From the NCBI GenBank assembly GCA_002718935.1, contig PBFV01000026.1, forward strand, positions 3,785 through 32,704: a stretch of DNA of 28,920 nucleotides, written 5' to 3'. Positions within the stretch are counted from its first letter, which is position 1, and each line of letters opens with the position of its first letter. The notes under the pieces are model-generated. The model saw nothing but the letters and a program-made list of their open reading frames with translations, made no database searches and was not told where the DNA came from. Position numbers and translations under genes: made by a program. This document shows positions 1 through 8,724 of the stretch, one piece after another. Origin of the DNA: Verrucomicrobiales bacterium (GTDB taxonomy: Bacteria; Verrucomicrobiota; Verrucomicrobiia; Limisphaerales; UBA1100).

Positions 1-516
1 GGCGAAATGTTGCGCGACACGCTCCTCTTCACGGGCGGCAACCTCAACCCCGAACGCGGCGGTCCCGGCGTTCGCCCACCGTTGCCCAAGGAAATCACCA
101 GCACCCTCCTGCGCAATCAATGGCCCGTGAGTGCCAAGGCCGAGGATCATCGACGGCGGAGCGTGTATCTTTTCGCGCGACGCAATCTGCGTTTCCCGTT
201 CTTTGATCTATTCGATCGCCCCGCCGGCGCCGAGAGCTGCTCCCATCGCATGACCTCCACTACGGCCCCGCAATCGCTCGCGCTATTGAATTCCGATTTC
301 GTCCGTCAATCCGCCCAGCAATTCGCCACGCGTGTGGCTAAGGAAACACCGGAACCCGATGAACAGGTCCGCCACTGTTACCAATTGCTGTTCAATCGCC
401 ATCCCGCGGCTGAGGAGTTTGCCGCCGCCCGCGCCTTGGCCGGGTCCAAGGGGGAACACCTGACCGACCTCGCCCTCGGCCTGTTCAATTCCAACGAACT
501 GCTCTACGTGGACTGA
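1..516 (+). CDS. DUF1553 family protein, C-terminal part (5' end outside window)
   Basis: The frame is open from the first base (G-E-M-L-R-D), so this is the last ~171 codons of a longer gene. The residues include RRRSVYLFARRNLRFPFFD, followed by CSHRMTSTTAPQSLALLNS; this pair is the hallmark of the C-terminal region of DUF1553 proteins, which usually follow DUF1549 and cytochrome-like domains in large secreted proteins of Planctomycetes and Verrucomicrobia. The function is unknown; these proteins usually accompany DUF1501 proteins and sulfatases and are thought to act on polysaccharides or other surface substrates (inference). It reads towards a small lipoprotein gene that begins 71 bases after its stop. 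The ATG at 7 is internal and not the start. Confidence in the family is high; the missing N-terminal part cannot be described. Confidence 0.88.
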   Translation, partial: GEMLRDTLLFTGGNLNPERGGPGVRPPLPKEITSTLLRNQWPVSAKAEDHRRRSVYLFARRNLRFPFFDLFDRPAGAESCSHRMTSTTAPQSLALLNSDFVRQSAQQFATRVAKETPEPDEQVRHCYQLLFNRHPAAEEFAAARALAGSKGEHLTDLALGLFNSNELLYVD

Positions 517-587
517 CTAGGATTCGGATTGCATTAACAGCGTGTTTGGCCAACGATCGCCCGACCGGAGTCAACCCCGTAATCAAA

Positions 588-914
588 ATGAAATTAATCG
601 CACTTATTCCTTTCGCTGCAGCAGCCTTGCTATTCGGCGCATGTGCCACCGACAATTACCCACTCAATACCTGCCTGGTTTCTGATGAGGGACTAACGAG
701 CATGCAGGACGATCCCTATGTGTACGTTCACGAGGGAACGACGGTCAAATTCTGCTGTGAGGGCTGCTTGGATGAGTTCAAGGAAAATCCTGCAAAATTC
801 CTGGCCAAGCTAAAATCCGCGGGCCAACCCGCTCAAAGCACGACGCCGCCACCTGTCCCCACTCCCGGGACAGAGAATGCCCCCCCGTCCATTCCGGCAC
901 CGGAGGAGAATTAA
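588..914 (+). CDS. Small TRASH/YHS-like cysteine lipoprotein
   Basis: Protein of 108 residues. The ATG at 588 is chosen because it gives a clean lipoprotein signal: MKLIALIPF, a hydrophobic stretch and the lipobox LFGAC with Cys19 as the lipidated residue. An in-frame TTG at 546 would add an unconvincing leader. The mature part has Cys29 and then FCCEGC (Cys56, Cys57, Cys60) followed by DEFKENPAKFLAKL. That C...C-x3-C plus 'F-x-NP-x-F' pattern is typical of TRASH/YHS metal-binding modules, which bind copper or other soft metals. The last ~30 residues are a Pro/Thr-rich tail without visible fold. Likely role: metal binding or sensing at the periplasmic face of a membrane (inference). It lies alone on the + strand between the DUF1553 gene and a terminator; no good ribosome site is visible. 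Confidence 0.8.
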   Translation: MKLIALIPFAAAALLFGACATDNYPLNTCLVSDEGLTSMQDDPYVYVHEGTTVKFCCEGCLDEFKENPAKFLAKLKSAGQPAQSTTPPPVPTPGTENAPPSIPAPEEN

Positions 915-940
915 CACACACTGCTAAATCAGAATTGAAT

Positions 941-966
941 AACGCGGGTCTCGACTCGCGTTTTTT
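941..966 (+). terminator. Rho-independent terminator after the TRASH-like lipoprotein
   Basis: The arms AACGCG and CGCGTT pair perfectly, with further pairing GT/AC inside the loop, and are followed directly by a run of six T. It ends the + strand unit and overlaps the stop codon of the convergent sulfatase gene at 965-967. On the - strand the hairpin is not followed by a T run, so it is probably one-directional. Confidence 0.78.
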
Positions 967-2374
967 ATTTGCCGTAATCACCACCCGTATCGCTGCGCCT
1001 ACAGGACTCGCGCCATTGTTCCAGAGCAAGCGTCATTTGCCTCACTATTTCCGGATGTTTCGCCGACAAGTCAGTCTTTTCAGTAGGGTCGACAACCAAG
1101 TCAAACAACTTCATGCGCGGCAACTTGTCGAGATTCCTGCCAGTGGCACGCCCATGAATCTTGAATCGATTTCCGATCAAGGCAACTTGGCCGCCAGACT
1201 GAAACCCAATGGGCTTCAATCGCTCCTTCATTTTGCCTTTAAACAAGGTCATCAGGCTCACACCATCAACCGGCCGGCCTTCAGCAGGTTCGGCGCCTAT
1301 AATCTCGAAGATGGTGGGAAGATAGTCGCTGGTGACCGCAGGAACAGCCGTAACGCCCGGCTTGATTTGTGCGGGCCATTCAATGAGTCCCGGCACGCGA
1401 ATGCCTCCCTCCAACAGATCACGCTTGCGACCGCTCAGCGGACCGGCTGACCCTGGGGCTTGTCCGGTCTTGCCCTCGGGACCGTTGTCGCTACAGAAAG
1501 CCAACAGGGTATCACGCGCCACCCCCAAAGCGCGCAATTCCGTACGCAACCGGCCCACTTGTTCATCCAAAGCCGTAACGCAGCCGTAATAGTGCTGCGC
1601 ATATTTTTCGTGTCCCGCATAAAGTCGCGTGTACTGCGGGCCGGCCACAACCGGAAGGTGCGGCGCATGAAACCACACAACGGCAAAAAATGGTTGATCC
1701 CCGTGGACGGCACGGCGAATGAACGGCAGGACACGATCCATAATCACGCGCGAATTGTCGCCCCGCAGATTTTCCCGAATGCGCTCGCCCTTCTCATTCC
1801 AGTATGCAGTACCGTAAGGTACTACATCCACGGCCACATCCCACCATGTGCGACGCGCCCCCGTCTTTGGCTTCAACATCGGATCCCACGTGGGCACCTT
1901 GGACTCGGTGGAAAAGCAGACATCAAAGCCATTGGCTTGGGGCGGCGAAAAATGCTTTGTGCCTCTCGGTCCACCACGGTTGGCATCAGGCTCCGTTTTG
2001 GTCAGTGTGCCAAGATGCCATTTCCCAAAGTGCCCGGTGGCATAACCCTCTTTTCTCAACAATTCGGCCAGAGTCAGCTCCTCCGGCTTCATGTGGCCGG
2101 TGTTGGCAAAATATATCCCGTAGCGAAAGGGGTGACGACCGGTCATGCAACTGCCACGCGTCGGGCTGCACACCGGCGCGGCGGCATAAAACCTCTCGAA
2201 CCGCAGGCTGCTCTTTGCCATGGCGTCGAGGTGTGGCGTCCGGATGGTTCTACCTCCGTTAAAACCAACATCTCCCCAGCCAAGATCATCGCACATGACG
2301 AGGATGATGTTGGGCCGACTGGCCGCCTGAAGCGCGGCGGCCCCACAAAGGAATAGCAACAGCCTGACGATCAC
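965..2374 (-). CDS. Secreted type I sulfatase (arylsulfatase A family)
   Basis: Protein of 469 residues that hydrolyses a sulfate ester, probably of a polysaccharide (substrate inferred, not visible). An N-terminal signal peptide (MIVRLLLFLCGAAALQA) is followed by RPNIILVMCDDLGWGD, where Asp29-Asp30 are the expected Ca2+ ligands. CSPTRG at residues 69-74 is the formylglycine motif: Cys69 would be converted to formylglycine by a maturase. GHFGKWHLG carries the usual Lys/His active-site residues, and CSDNGPEG supplies the second metal-ligand pair. Length is normal for a compact family member. The start is a GTG that overlaps the stop of the upstream gene (GTGA at 2371-2374), so translation is probably coupled to the pseudopilin-tailed protein. 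No alternative upstream start is evident. Family assignment is firm; specificity is unknown. Confidence 0.93.
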   Translation of the reverse strand: MIVRLLLFLCGAAALQAASRPNIILVMCDDLGWGDVGFNGGRTIRTPHLDAMAKSSLRFERFYAAAPVCSPTRGSCMTGRHPFRYGIYFANTGHMKPEELTLAELLRKEGYATGHFGKWHLGTLTKTEPDANRGGPRGTKHFSPPQANGFDVCFSTESKVPTWDPMLKPKTGARRTWWDVAVDVVPYGTAYWNEKGERIRENLRGDNSRVIMDRVLPFIRRAVHGDQPFFAVVWFHAPHLPVVAGPQYTRLYAGHEKYAQHYYGCVTALDEQVGRLRTELRALGVARDTLLAFCSDNGPEGKTGQAPGSAGPLSGRKRDLLEGGIRVPGLIEWPAQIKPGVTAVPAVTSDYLPTIFEIIGAEPAEGRPVDGVSLMTLFKGKMKERLKPIGFQSGGQVALIGNRFKIHGRATGRNLDKLPRMKLFDLVVDPTEKTDLSAKHPEIVRQMTLALEQWRESCRRSDTGGDYGK

Positions 2375-4155
2375 GGTTTCCAGCGGAACAGGCCCAGCTT
2401 ATGGAATGGGACGCGTTCAATGTGGCCGTCAGCAAAACCCACGATGTATTCCTCCTTGCCAGCAGGCGGCGGAAATGGCCATTTAAAATTTCCATTCCAG
2501 CCCTGCCACAAGTCGAGGAACAAGACTGTCTTGGCCGGCTGCCGAATGTCCGCCAGCTTCACTCCTCCCAAGGCTGCATTAAAAGCATAGGAGCATGGCG
2601 GCCGATTGTCATTGGTCGCTACAGCAACATCAGGTGCCACGAATACTTCCGTGTTGTTGCCCAACAAGGGCAACAATGTATCACTCCAATTGGCAGCCTC
2701 GGGCAGACGCCCGTTCTTGTCCGCGTGAATATGCACGGCCAAGGCGAGCTGCTTGACATTGTTCATGCTCTGCGCGCGTCTGGCTCCATTGCGCGCGCCT
2801 TCCAAGGCGGGCATTACCGAGAAGACTCCTGCCCCCAGCATGAATGCGCCCGCGCCCATCGCCACTTGCGCACCCCCTTGGCTGGAATGGACGGTGTAGA
2901 GAATGCCGTCGTTCTGTGTGCGAACGATGCCCAGATAGCCGCCCATCTGCTTACGGCCCGTGGCAAAGAAATCGCCCAACGTCTTCTTGAGGGGTGCCGG
3001 CAGGGCCTCCTCCTGTTGCGCCCGCTTTAGAATCTCATCCATCAACTCAAAATAAGCCAAGCCGAAGCGCGGGCTGACATAATGAATGGCGTTACCCTCC
3101 AGTTGCATTCCCTCGGAGAGAGCCTTGAACTCTTTCGTCCCCACCAATCCCTCCGAGCGGCCGGATTGGACCGCGAGAATTTCCCTCGCAATCAAGGGAT
3201 TGCTGGCGAGGATGAGGTAACCCTGTGAATTGAACAGTGTCGGCCGGATATCCAGCGGCAGTTCCACGGGTACTTGAAAAATGTTTAAAGTCACGTTACT
3301 AACCTGCTCAACCTTCTTGGGCAATTCAGCAAGCACTCCAGCCAGAAGATTCGCATAAGTGTCATCCGCCGTCTTGATGGCCAAAACCAGACCGGGCTCA
3401 GGGAACTCCAACGGCTCACCGCCCGGAGCGGGCACGCGCACCTTTCGCTCTTCATTGAGCGTAATGGTCATCCCCATTTCGCCACCAAATTCCTTGAGCA
3501 GCGCATTGAAGGGCAGTTCCTCATTGATTTGCTCCAATTCGCGCTCGAATTCACGCGCCTCCGCAGGTGGGATATTCTTTTTCACGAAGTCCTCAATCAC
3601 CCGCAACACCCCGGCAGGATCAAGGTCCCCGTGCGCGGCAAAAACCGTGGAGGTTGGCATCAACTTAAAGCCATCCTGCACATGGGGTCTCCGGCCGGTC
3701 AGGCTCCAGATCAAGCCCGGCTGTTCATCCGTTGGGTACCGGTGCAACATGGCCACACTGCGATGAAACCCCGGCCGCAGCGCAATGCTGCTGGCACCAA
3801 AGCCGCTGATTTCCTCCAAGCCCGATTCGCGCAGTCCGGACTGAATTACCTTCAAGGCAATTGCCGCATCACGCGCCTCGCGCTTGCTCATCATCGGCCC
3901 CATGGCCTTGACCAATCCATCAACCTGTTTAAGCCAGCCCGTTGCCTGAGCCAGAACCTGCTCCGTGCTCAGGTAAACAAACAACTCGCCACCCAAGTCC
4001 AGATATTTGGTCACCTCATAAAAACTGTTCCCCTCGGCGGATCGCTTGATCTCCAGCTTTGCGGGAGGCGGATTATCCGGCTCCACTTCCTGCGCCGCGG
4101 GGAGATTCAACATCCCCATTATCAGAATGAATTCCATTAATCCAAAGGTTGCCAT
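2371..4155 (-). CDS. Exported protein of unknown function with internal pseudopilin-like tail (paralogue 1)
   Basis: Protein of 594 residues; I do not recognise the main domain. The start ATG at 4155 follows a GGAG ribosome site 9 bases upstream, inside the end of the preceding gene. A short N-terminal hydrophobic stretch (LMEFILIMGMLNLPAAQ) suggests export. Residues ~45-440 form a large domain beginning with TKYLDLGGELFVYLSTEQ that is shared with the next gene upstream; it loosely recalls DUF3352-like exported proteins (tentative). A hydrophobic segment near 430-455 leads into residues 461-594, AQSMNNVKQLALAVHIHADK ... YAFNAALGG ... GFADGHIERV, which resembles the tail of DUF1559-type pseudopilins, including the conserved 'DGH' near the end. 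It lacks a prepilin peptidase site at the N terminus, so it is not an ordinary pilin. Its stop overlaps the sulfatase start by four bases. Confidence 0.75.
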   Translation of the reverse strand: MATFGLMEFILIMGMLNLPAAQEVEPDNPPPAKLEIKRSAEGNSFYEVTKYLDLGGELFVYLSTEQVLAQATGWLKQVDGLVKAMGPMMSKREARDAAIALKVIQSGLRESGLEEISGFGASSIALRPGFHRSVAMLHRYPTDEQPGLIWSLTGRRPHVQDGFKLMPTSTVFAAHGDLDPAGVLRVIEDFVKKNIPPAEAREFERELEQINEELPFNALLKEFGGEMGMTITLNEERKVRVPAPGGEPLEFPEPGLVLAIKTADDTYANLLAGVLAELPKKVEQVSNVTLNIFQVPVELPLDIRPTLFNSQGYLILASNPLIAREILAVQSGRSEGLVGTKEFKALSEGMQLEGNAIHYVSPRFGLAYFELMDEILKRAQQEEALPAPLKKTLGDFFATGRKQMGGYLGIVRTQNDGILYTVHSSQGGAQVAMGAGAFMLGAGVFSVMPALEGARNGARRAQSMNNVKQLALAVHIHADKNGRLPEAANWSDTLLPLLGNNTEVFVAPDVAVATNDNRPPCSYAFNAALGGVKLADIRQPAKTVLFLDLWQGWNGNFKWPFPPPAGKEEYIVGFADGHIERVPFHKLGLFRWKP

Positions 4156-4158
4156 ACT

Positions 4159-6243
4159 TCATTTCTCCTTTTCAGATTCCGGGTCCCAAAGCAGCGTTTC
4201 CGCTTCAAAAACATCCACTGTCCTAGCCGAGCCATCCGCGGTGACGATCGCTACATTGTGATGAGGGAATCTATCCAGCAACTGCTCCAAGTCGCCCTTG
4301 CCGTTCCAGCCCAGATTGCACTCAAAAATCAACACCGTCTCTGGCGGCACTTCATCCAGACTCTTGCCAATGACCGCCGCATTGATGGCGTATGAACTGG
4401 CCTTTACATCATCCTGCACGACATCATTTGGAGAAATAAACACGTCTGGCCCGCCTACATCCTGAAGAATCGCATCACACCATTTCTCCGGAAACTTGTC
4501 CCCATTATCAATGGCATGGACAATAACGCCCTTGGCTAGTTGAGACGCGTTGTTCAGGCTCTTGACCTCCTCCGCTCTGGCCTTGGCCATGGCCACCGCA
4601 GGCAGCAGCACGCTGGCACCCACAGCCACGGGGATCACCGCCACAGCCATCACCATGCCGCTTTCTTGCGTAAAACCTGGGGTGTGCGACACCACCATAT
4701 AGCCATCGGGCAATGCTCGGGCCACCGAAAGCTGCCCAGCCATGCCGATGGTGGAAATCTTCACCATGAAATCACTCATGAACTCTGGCATTTCCTCGCC
4801 AGCACCCACCTTGAACATTGTCTTTAAAAACTCTCCGTAATGGTGCCCAACCTTCTCGCTGAGAAATGTGAACTGGTTGCCATTGAGGTCCAGCCCCTTG
4901 GCAAGCTTCTTGAATTCCTCCGAATCCTTCAGCCCTTCCCCGCCCTCCTGCACCGCAATCATGCGCTTGGCCAGATCGAGGCTGGTGGCCAGCACCAGAT
5001 AATCATCATTCTGGAAAATGGCCGGTTGTAGAAGCTTGGCAACGCCCTCTGGCACATCCGGCGGAAACGGCACTTCAATCACCGAGATTTTCACACCCTG
5101 CTCAGCCACCACCCGCAACTCCATGGCCTGCTGCTCCAGGAACGCAGCGAGCATGGGCAACAGCTTATCCGCCACGGTGGTGTCTTTCACCTTCACCACC
5201 AACGCAACACCTGGCCCCGGAATTTTCAGCACGTCCAATTCGGATCCCGCCTCATCCGGATCCTGCAGCGCAACAGGGCTGGCCTTGGGTTCCACCTCCG
5301 GTTCCGGGGCATCGTCCGGCCGAGGCTCATTGGGCCTTGGCAGCTCATTCGGAAATGGCAGCGGATCGCGTTCAAATTCCTCCATGTCCGGCCCCATCAG
5401 CATGGGCAAAGGAATGGGTACCTGATTTTTTTCGTCCAGCGTCAGAAGAAATCCATGCTGTCCGCCCAAGGATGTCAGCAATTTTTCCAATTCCACCATT
5501 TGGTTTGCCTGCGTCAACAGACCCGCCATTTCCGCAGCCACTTCCGGGGTCGTGTTTTGGGTCACGAAATCCTTCAACCAGTCCAAGCCCATCTTCACAT
5601 CCATGTCTCCATGAACCGCAAGGGCCGTGTCCTTCGGCGCTAGCCTGAGCATGTCCGGCGCATGCGGTTCCGTGCCGAATAGGTTCCAGATCAATCCATC
5701 TCCCTTGGCCGGATCACGGTGATACACCACCACGTTTCGCTTGATGCCGCCCTCCAGCTCCACGGTGCTCAGCCCCATACCGTCAATAGCCCGCAAACCG
5801 CTGGCCAAAAACGCCTTCTTGATGCCGCCCAACACCAGATCGACCATAGCCTGCTCATCCTCGCCGATCCCCAAAAGCTCCGCCTCGTTCTCAATCAGGT
5901 TCTCCCCAAACTCAAAGGCCTTGTCCACCCACACCTGGAATTGTTCTGTATCCAGATACATGTAGAATGACCCTCCCGCATCCAGATATTTTGCTGTCTC
6001 CGCAAAGCTCGTGTTCTGCCCAGGCACAATCTTAAAAGGCGGCTTTTCTGCGGCCTTGGCCTCTGCGGGGGGCTTGGTCGCGACGTCTGGTTTCGGCTCG
6101 GACTCCTTTGGTTTCGTTGCTGCACCAGCATCCGGACTTGGGGTGTTACCCCCTGCGGAATCGGAGGACGAGGGCGTCTGTCCACATGCCACCGCAAAAA
6201 CCAAGGCGACCGACAACAAAGAGGTAGGATGAGGAACTTTCAT
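4159..6243 (-). CDS. Lipoprotein of unknown function with internal pseudopilin-like tail (paralogue 2)
   Basis: Protein of 694 residues. The ATG at 6243 is chosen over an in-frame start 66 bases upstream because it begins a canonical lipoprotein signal (MKVPHPTSLLSVALVFAVAC). A low-complexity linker rich in Ser, Pro, Lys and Glu follows, then a large domain starting AETAKYLDAGGSFYMYLDTE that matches paralogue 1. A Pro/Glu-rich insertion (NELPRPNEPRPDDAPEPEVE) interrupts it near residues 300-320. Near residue 540 a hydrophobic helix runs into KARAEEVKSLNNASQLAKG, the pseudopilin-like signature, then FISPNDVV, YAINAAVIG and ADGSARTV. Function is unknown. The stop lies three bases before the next start, so both genes are probably translated from one message. 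About 130 bases separate it from paralogue 3 upstream, which could hold a promoter, but I see no convincing element. Confidence 0.75.
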   Translation of the reverse strand: MKVPHPTSLLSVALVFAVACGQTPSSSDSAGGNTPSPDAGAATKPKESEPKPDVATKPPAEAKAAEKPPFKIVPGQNTSFAETAKYLDAGGSFYMYLDTEQFQVWVDKAFEFGENLIENEAELLGIGEDEQAMVDLVLGGIKKAFLASGLRAIDGMGLSTVELEGGIKRNVVVYHRDPAKGDGLIWNLFGTEPHAPDMLRLAPKDTALAVHGDMDVKMGLDWLKDFVTQNTTPEVAAEMAGLLTQANQMVELEKLLTSLGGQHGFLLTLDEKNQVPIPLPMLMGPDMEEFERDPLPFPNELPRPNEPRPDDAPEPEVEPKASPVALQDPDEAGSELDVLKIPGPGVALVVKVKDTTVADKLLPMLAAFLEQQAMELRVVAEQGVKISVIEVPFPPDVPEGVAKLLQPAIFQNDDYLVLATSLDLAKRMIAVQEGGEGLKDSEEFKKLAKGLDLNGNQFTFLSEKVGHHYGEFLKTMFKVGAGEEMPEFMSDFMVKISTIGMAGQLSVARALPDGYMVVSHTPGFTQESGMVMAVAVIPVAVGASVLLPAVAMAKARAEEVKSLNNASQLAKGVIVHAIDNGDKFPEKWCDAILQDVGGPDVFISPNDVVQDDVKASSYAINAAVIGKSLDEVPPETVLIFECNLGWNGKGDLEQLLDRFPHHNVAIVTADGSARTVDVFEAETLLWDPESEKEK

Positions 6244-6373
6244 GAAACTGTTTTTGGTCAGAGAATCAAACGGCAAACCTCGCACACAACGCAAAACCTG
6301 CAGTATCACGCCCCACTATGGCCTCGCCCCGTCCCGGAAACAATGACAATCTACAGCCCCAAATCCGTGGTTT

Positions 6374-7006
6374 TCAGGGCGCCCATTTCAGGCCATCCAA
6401 CTCCTTCGGTGCTAGAGGCCGACAACTCCCATCCACAAATCCCACTACCATTTTTGTCACGCCATGATCCGCCGCAAAGCGTTTCGCCTCCTCCAGTCCT
6501 CCGGATCCGTTCCAGCCAAGATCTGCCTCAAATAACAGAACTGTTTGTCCCGGCAAACCGTTCAGGGATTTGCCCGCCAAGGCGGCGTTCAACGCATAGT
6601 GACTATGGTTACCCTCCGCTTCCTGCAGGGCCGCCACGTCCGGAGATTGGGGAGAGATGAACACGCTTCCGCCTGTCTCCGCATCCCATATCGCCTCACA
6701 CCAGTTGTCGGAGACCGGCAGTTCGCGCTTGTTCAAATCCGCGTATGACAGAATACCCAACACCAACTGCCTGACATTCCCCAAGCTCCTCAATTCCGCC
6801 ACGCCGGAAGATTTCCACAGCTTCACCGGCACGATCGAGGTTTCAGGTTTTTGGACCGTGGCTTCCGGCGGCATGCCGCCACCTGGCTTGGGTGGTTTCA
6901 CGGACGGCCCCCGTTGATTCCCATCCCCCTCCTTTTGGCCACACGCTGCCACCAAGCAAACCACGAGCGGCAGAACCCGACACAAAGCTAACCAGTTGAT
7001 TTTCAT
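6374..7006 (-). CDS. Short lipoprotein consisting mainly of the pseudopilin-like tail (paralogue 3)
   Basis: Protein of 210 residues. The start at 7006 gives a lipoprotein signal (MKINWLALCRVLPLVVCLVAAC); an in-frame start 36 bases upstream adds only a charged leader. After a Pro/Gly-rich linker, the module begins at AELRSLGNVRQLVLGILSYA and continues through FISPQSPD, HYALNAALAGKSLNGLPG, LLFEADLGWNG and VGFVDGSCRPL. Each of these blocks has a counterpart in the C-terminal tails of the two following genes; the large N-terminal domain and the internal membrane helix are missing. It is therefore the tail module alone, tethered by lipid instead of by a helix. Function is unknown. The three genes are most simply explained by local duplication with gain or loss of the large domain. 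Confidence 0.72.
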   Translation of the reverse strand: MKINWLALCRVLPLVVCLVAACGQKEGDGNQRGPSVKPPKPGGGMPPEATVQKPETSIVPVKLWKSSGVAELRSLGNVRQLVLGILSYADLNKRELPVSDNWCEAIWDAETGGSVFISPQSPDVAALQEAEGNHSHYALNAALAGKSLNGLPGQTVLLFEADLGWNGSGGLEEAKRFAADHGVTKMVVGFVDGSCRPLAPKELDGLKWAP

Positions 7007-7078
7007 GACGGTAAACACAGCCAAAGGCTGCCCCCTTCGCAATGCCCCGTCAATCCCTCGATGCCTTGCAGTTTGAGT

Positions 7079-8722
7079 TCACTTGTCCTTTTCCGAGGGC
7101 TTGGGCGGCAGAACGGTAAGCCAGAGGCTGGCTGTGTTGGGAATGATGAAATCCGGAAAACCCTGTGGAACACCATTCGAAGTGCCCGCGCTGGTAAGCG
7201 CCGTGGTGACGGGTTTCACAATCACACCGTCCTCCGTAATCACAGAGATTTGGATTGGCCCGTTGTGCGGTCGGGCATCTCCAGCTGCGACCAATTTCAG
7301 AACAGCGTCACCCTTCTTTTCCATCATCACCGATTCCGCCGTCACCCCCCTGGGTAGACCGGACACGGCCACCTCGAGTTTGCCTTTGAATCCATCCAGA
7401 AAATTCACGGCCACCTTCACCTCGGCCGTGACCCCGGCGTTCACCACGAAATGAGGCGCGGCCACCGTGCCGCTGAAGGAGGGTTCCGGGCGACTGAGTT
7501 TCAAGCGATAAAAATATTCACCGCCACCCTTGTTTAAAAGGCTTCGCACTTTGACGCAATACCTCCCACCCACGGGCGCGGTCCAGTTCAGGAACGGATC
7601 CCGCTTCTTGTTGGAGTCATCGTTGGCGGCCAGTTCCCTGCCATTGGCATCTTCTATCGACAAGTGCGCATCCAGCAGGAAACCCAGTTCAAACGAGTCC
7701 AAGTCAAACCGACACCGATCCCCCTTGCCCGGGAAAAAGGCAAATCGATCCACGTCGCCCGGCTTATCAATTCGCGCGGAAATCGACATCGGCAAACCGA
7801 ATTCATTGGCTGTCGCATTGGTGTCATTGGGCTCCCGCTCGATGGATTCCGCTCGTCTCGACACCGGCAAACGCAACGGGCCGTTAACCGCCTCAATGGG
7901 CAGAACCAACTCGCTCGCATCTGTTCGCTTCACTTTCACGACATCCTCACGCAGGTTCCATCCCACGAGACTGACCAGCGAATCCGTGCCGCCGGACACC
8001 GACGCCGGCCAAGCATGGCGCAGAAACGGTCCGTTGGTGATCGTAAGTCGGTAAACGTGGTTTTCGCCTCCGCTGAAACTTGAAGTGCTGTTGGCCGGGA
8101 ACTTGAACGCGGCCACCTGCAATACGTACTCCCCATCGCGCTGACACCGCCAAACCAACCTCGGATCCAAAGAATGGGCGTCGTGATTAAAGGCCACTTT
8201 CACTCCCCGCATATCGCGCAGCATCATCAGCGCATCCATCGCCACACCGGCAGTGTATGCGTCCAGCTCCGCCACTAGCACCTGCCCCGCCTTAAGCCGC
8301 ACACGATAGGCGTCCACATCTCCACCCTTCTGCAGTTTGCCATGCACCACTGCGGGAAGCTCCTCCAGCAACTGGGCATCCAGCATCTCGTTATTGGGCT
8401 CCTTCTCAAGGGCATCCGGCGCCTTGCCCACAAAAAACACCCTTGGAGACGTCGTGCCATTGGCGTCGTAAAACCGAACCAGATGCGGGCCAGGCACAAC
8501 TTCCTCTGCCACCTTGACCTTGAATGCGCCGGTCTTGTTGGCGTCAGGCTCAATTGCGATGCCCTTGTCGTCCGCCCAGGCCTTGAGTGGCCATGTGTGC
8601 TTTCCGCCAATTTGAACCGTAGTCTCCGTGCCTCGCTGAGCGCCCATGGGGAAAAGCCAATCCACCTGTGGCGCGGCCTGAACGGAATTGACGACAAGAA
8701 GGGCCGCGATGACCACGCGCAT
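7079..8722 (-). CDS. Secreted protein with two PPC (pre-peptidase C-terminal) domains
   Basis: Protein of 547 residues with a signal peptide (MRVVIAALLVVNSVQA). Residues ~20-100 form an Ig-like or IPT-like beta region ('FPMGAQRGTETTVQIGG'). The first PPC-like domain begins at EKEPNN (about residue 106) and runs to ~230 with GDVDAYRVRLKAGQ. The second begins at EREPNDTNAT (about 296) and runs to ~415 with GDVDRFAFFPGKGD. The 'EPN(N/D)' starts and 'GDVD-x-(Y/F)' motifs define the family. A further beta-rich region ends the protein. PPC domains are non-catalytic and probably help substrate or surface binding. The ATG at 8722 lies two bases after the DUF1501 stop; an in-frame TTG at 8728 overlapping that stop (TTGA) is possible. 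It surely belongs with the DUF1501 gene in one unit. Confidence 0.82.
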   Translation of the reverse strand: MRVVIAALLVVNSVQAAPQVDWLFPMGAQRGTETTVQIGGKHTWPLKAWADDKGIAIEPDANKTGAFKVKVAEEVVPGPHLVRFYDANGTTSPRVFFVGKAPDALEKEPNNEMLDAQLLEELPAVVHGKLQKGGDVDAYRVRLKAGQVLVAELDAYTAGVAMDALMMLRDMRGVKVAFNHDAHSLDPRLVWRCQRDGEYVLQVAAFKFPANSTSSFSGGENHVYRLTITNGPFLRHAWPASVSGGTDSLVSLVGWNLREDVVKVKRTDASELVLPIEAVNGPLRLPVSRRAESIEREPNDTNATANEFGLPMSISARIDKPGDVDRFAFFPGKGDRCRFDLDSFELGFLLDAHLSIEDANGRELAANDDSNKKRDPFLNWTAPVGGRYCVKVRSLLNKGGGEYFYRLKLSRPEPSFSGTVAAPHFVVNAGVTAEVKVAVNFLDGFKGKLEVAVSGLPRGVTAESVMMEKKGDAVLKLVAAGDARPHNGPIQISVITEDGVIVKPVTTALTSAGTSNGVPQGFPDFIIPNTASLWLTVLPPKPSEKDK

Positions 8723-8724
8723 TT

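Noticed and set aside
1460..2356. Open frame of 298 codons on the + strand
   Set aside because: It lies entirely antisense to the sulfatase, whose motifs are intact, and its translation is low in recognisable structure.
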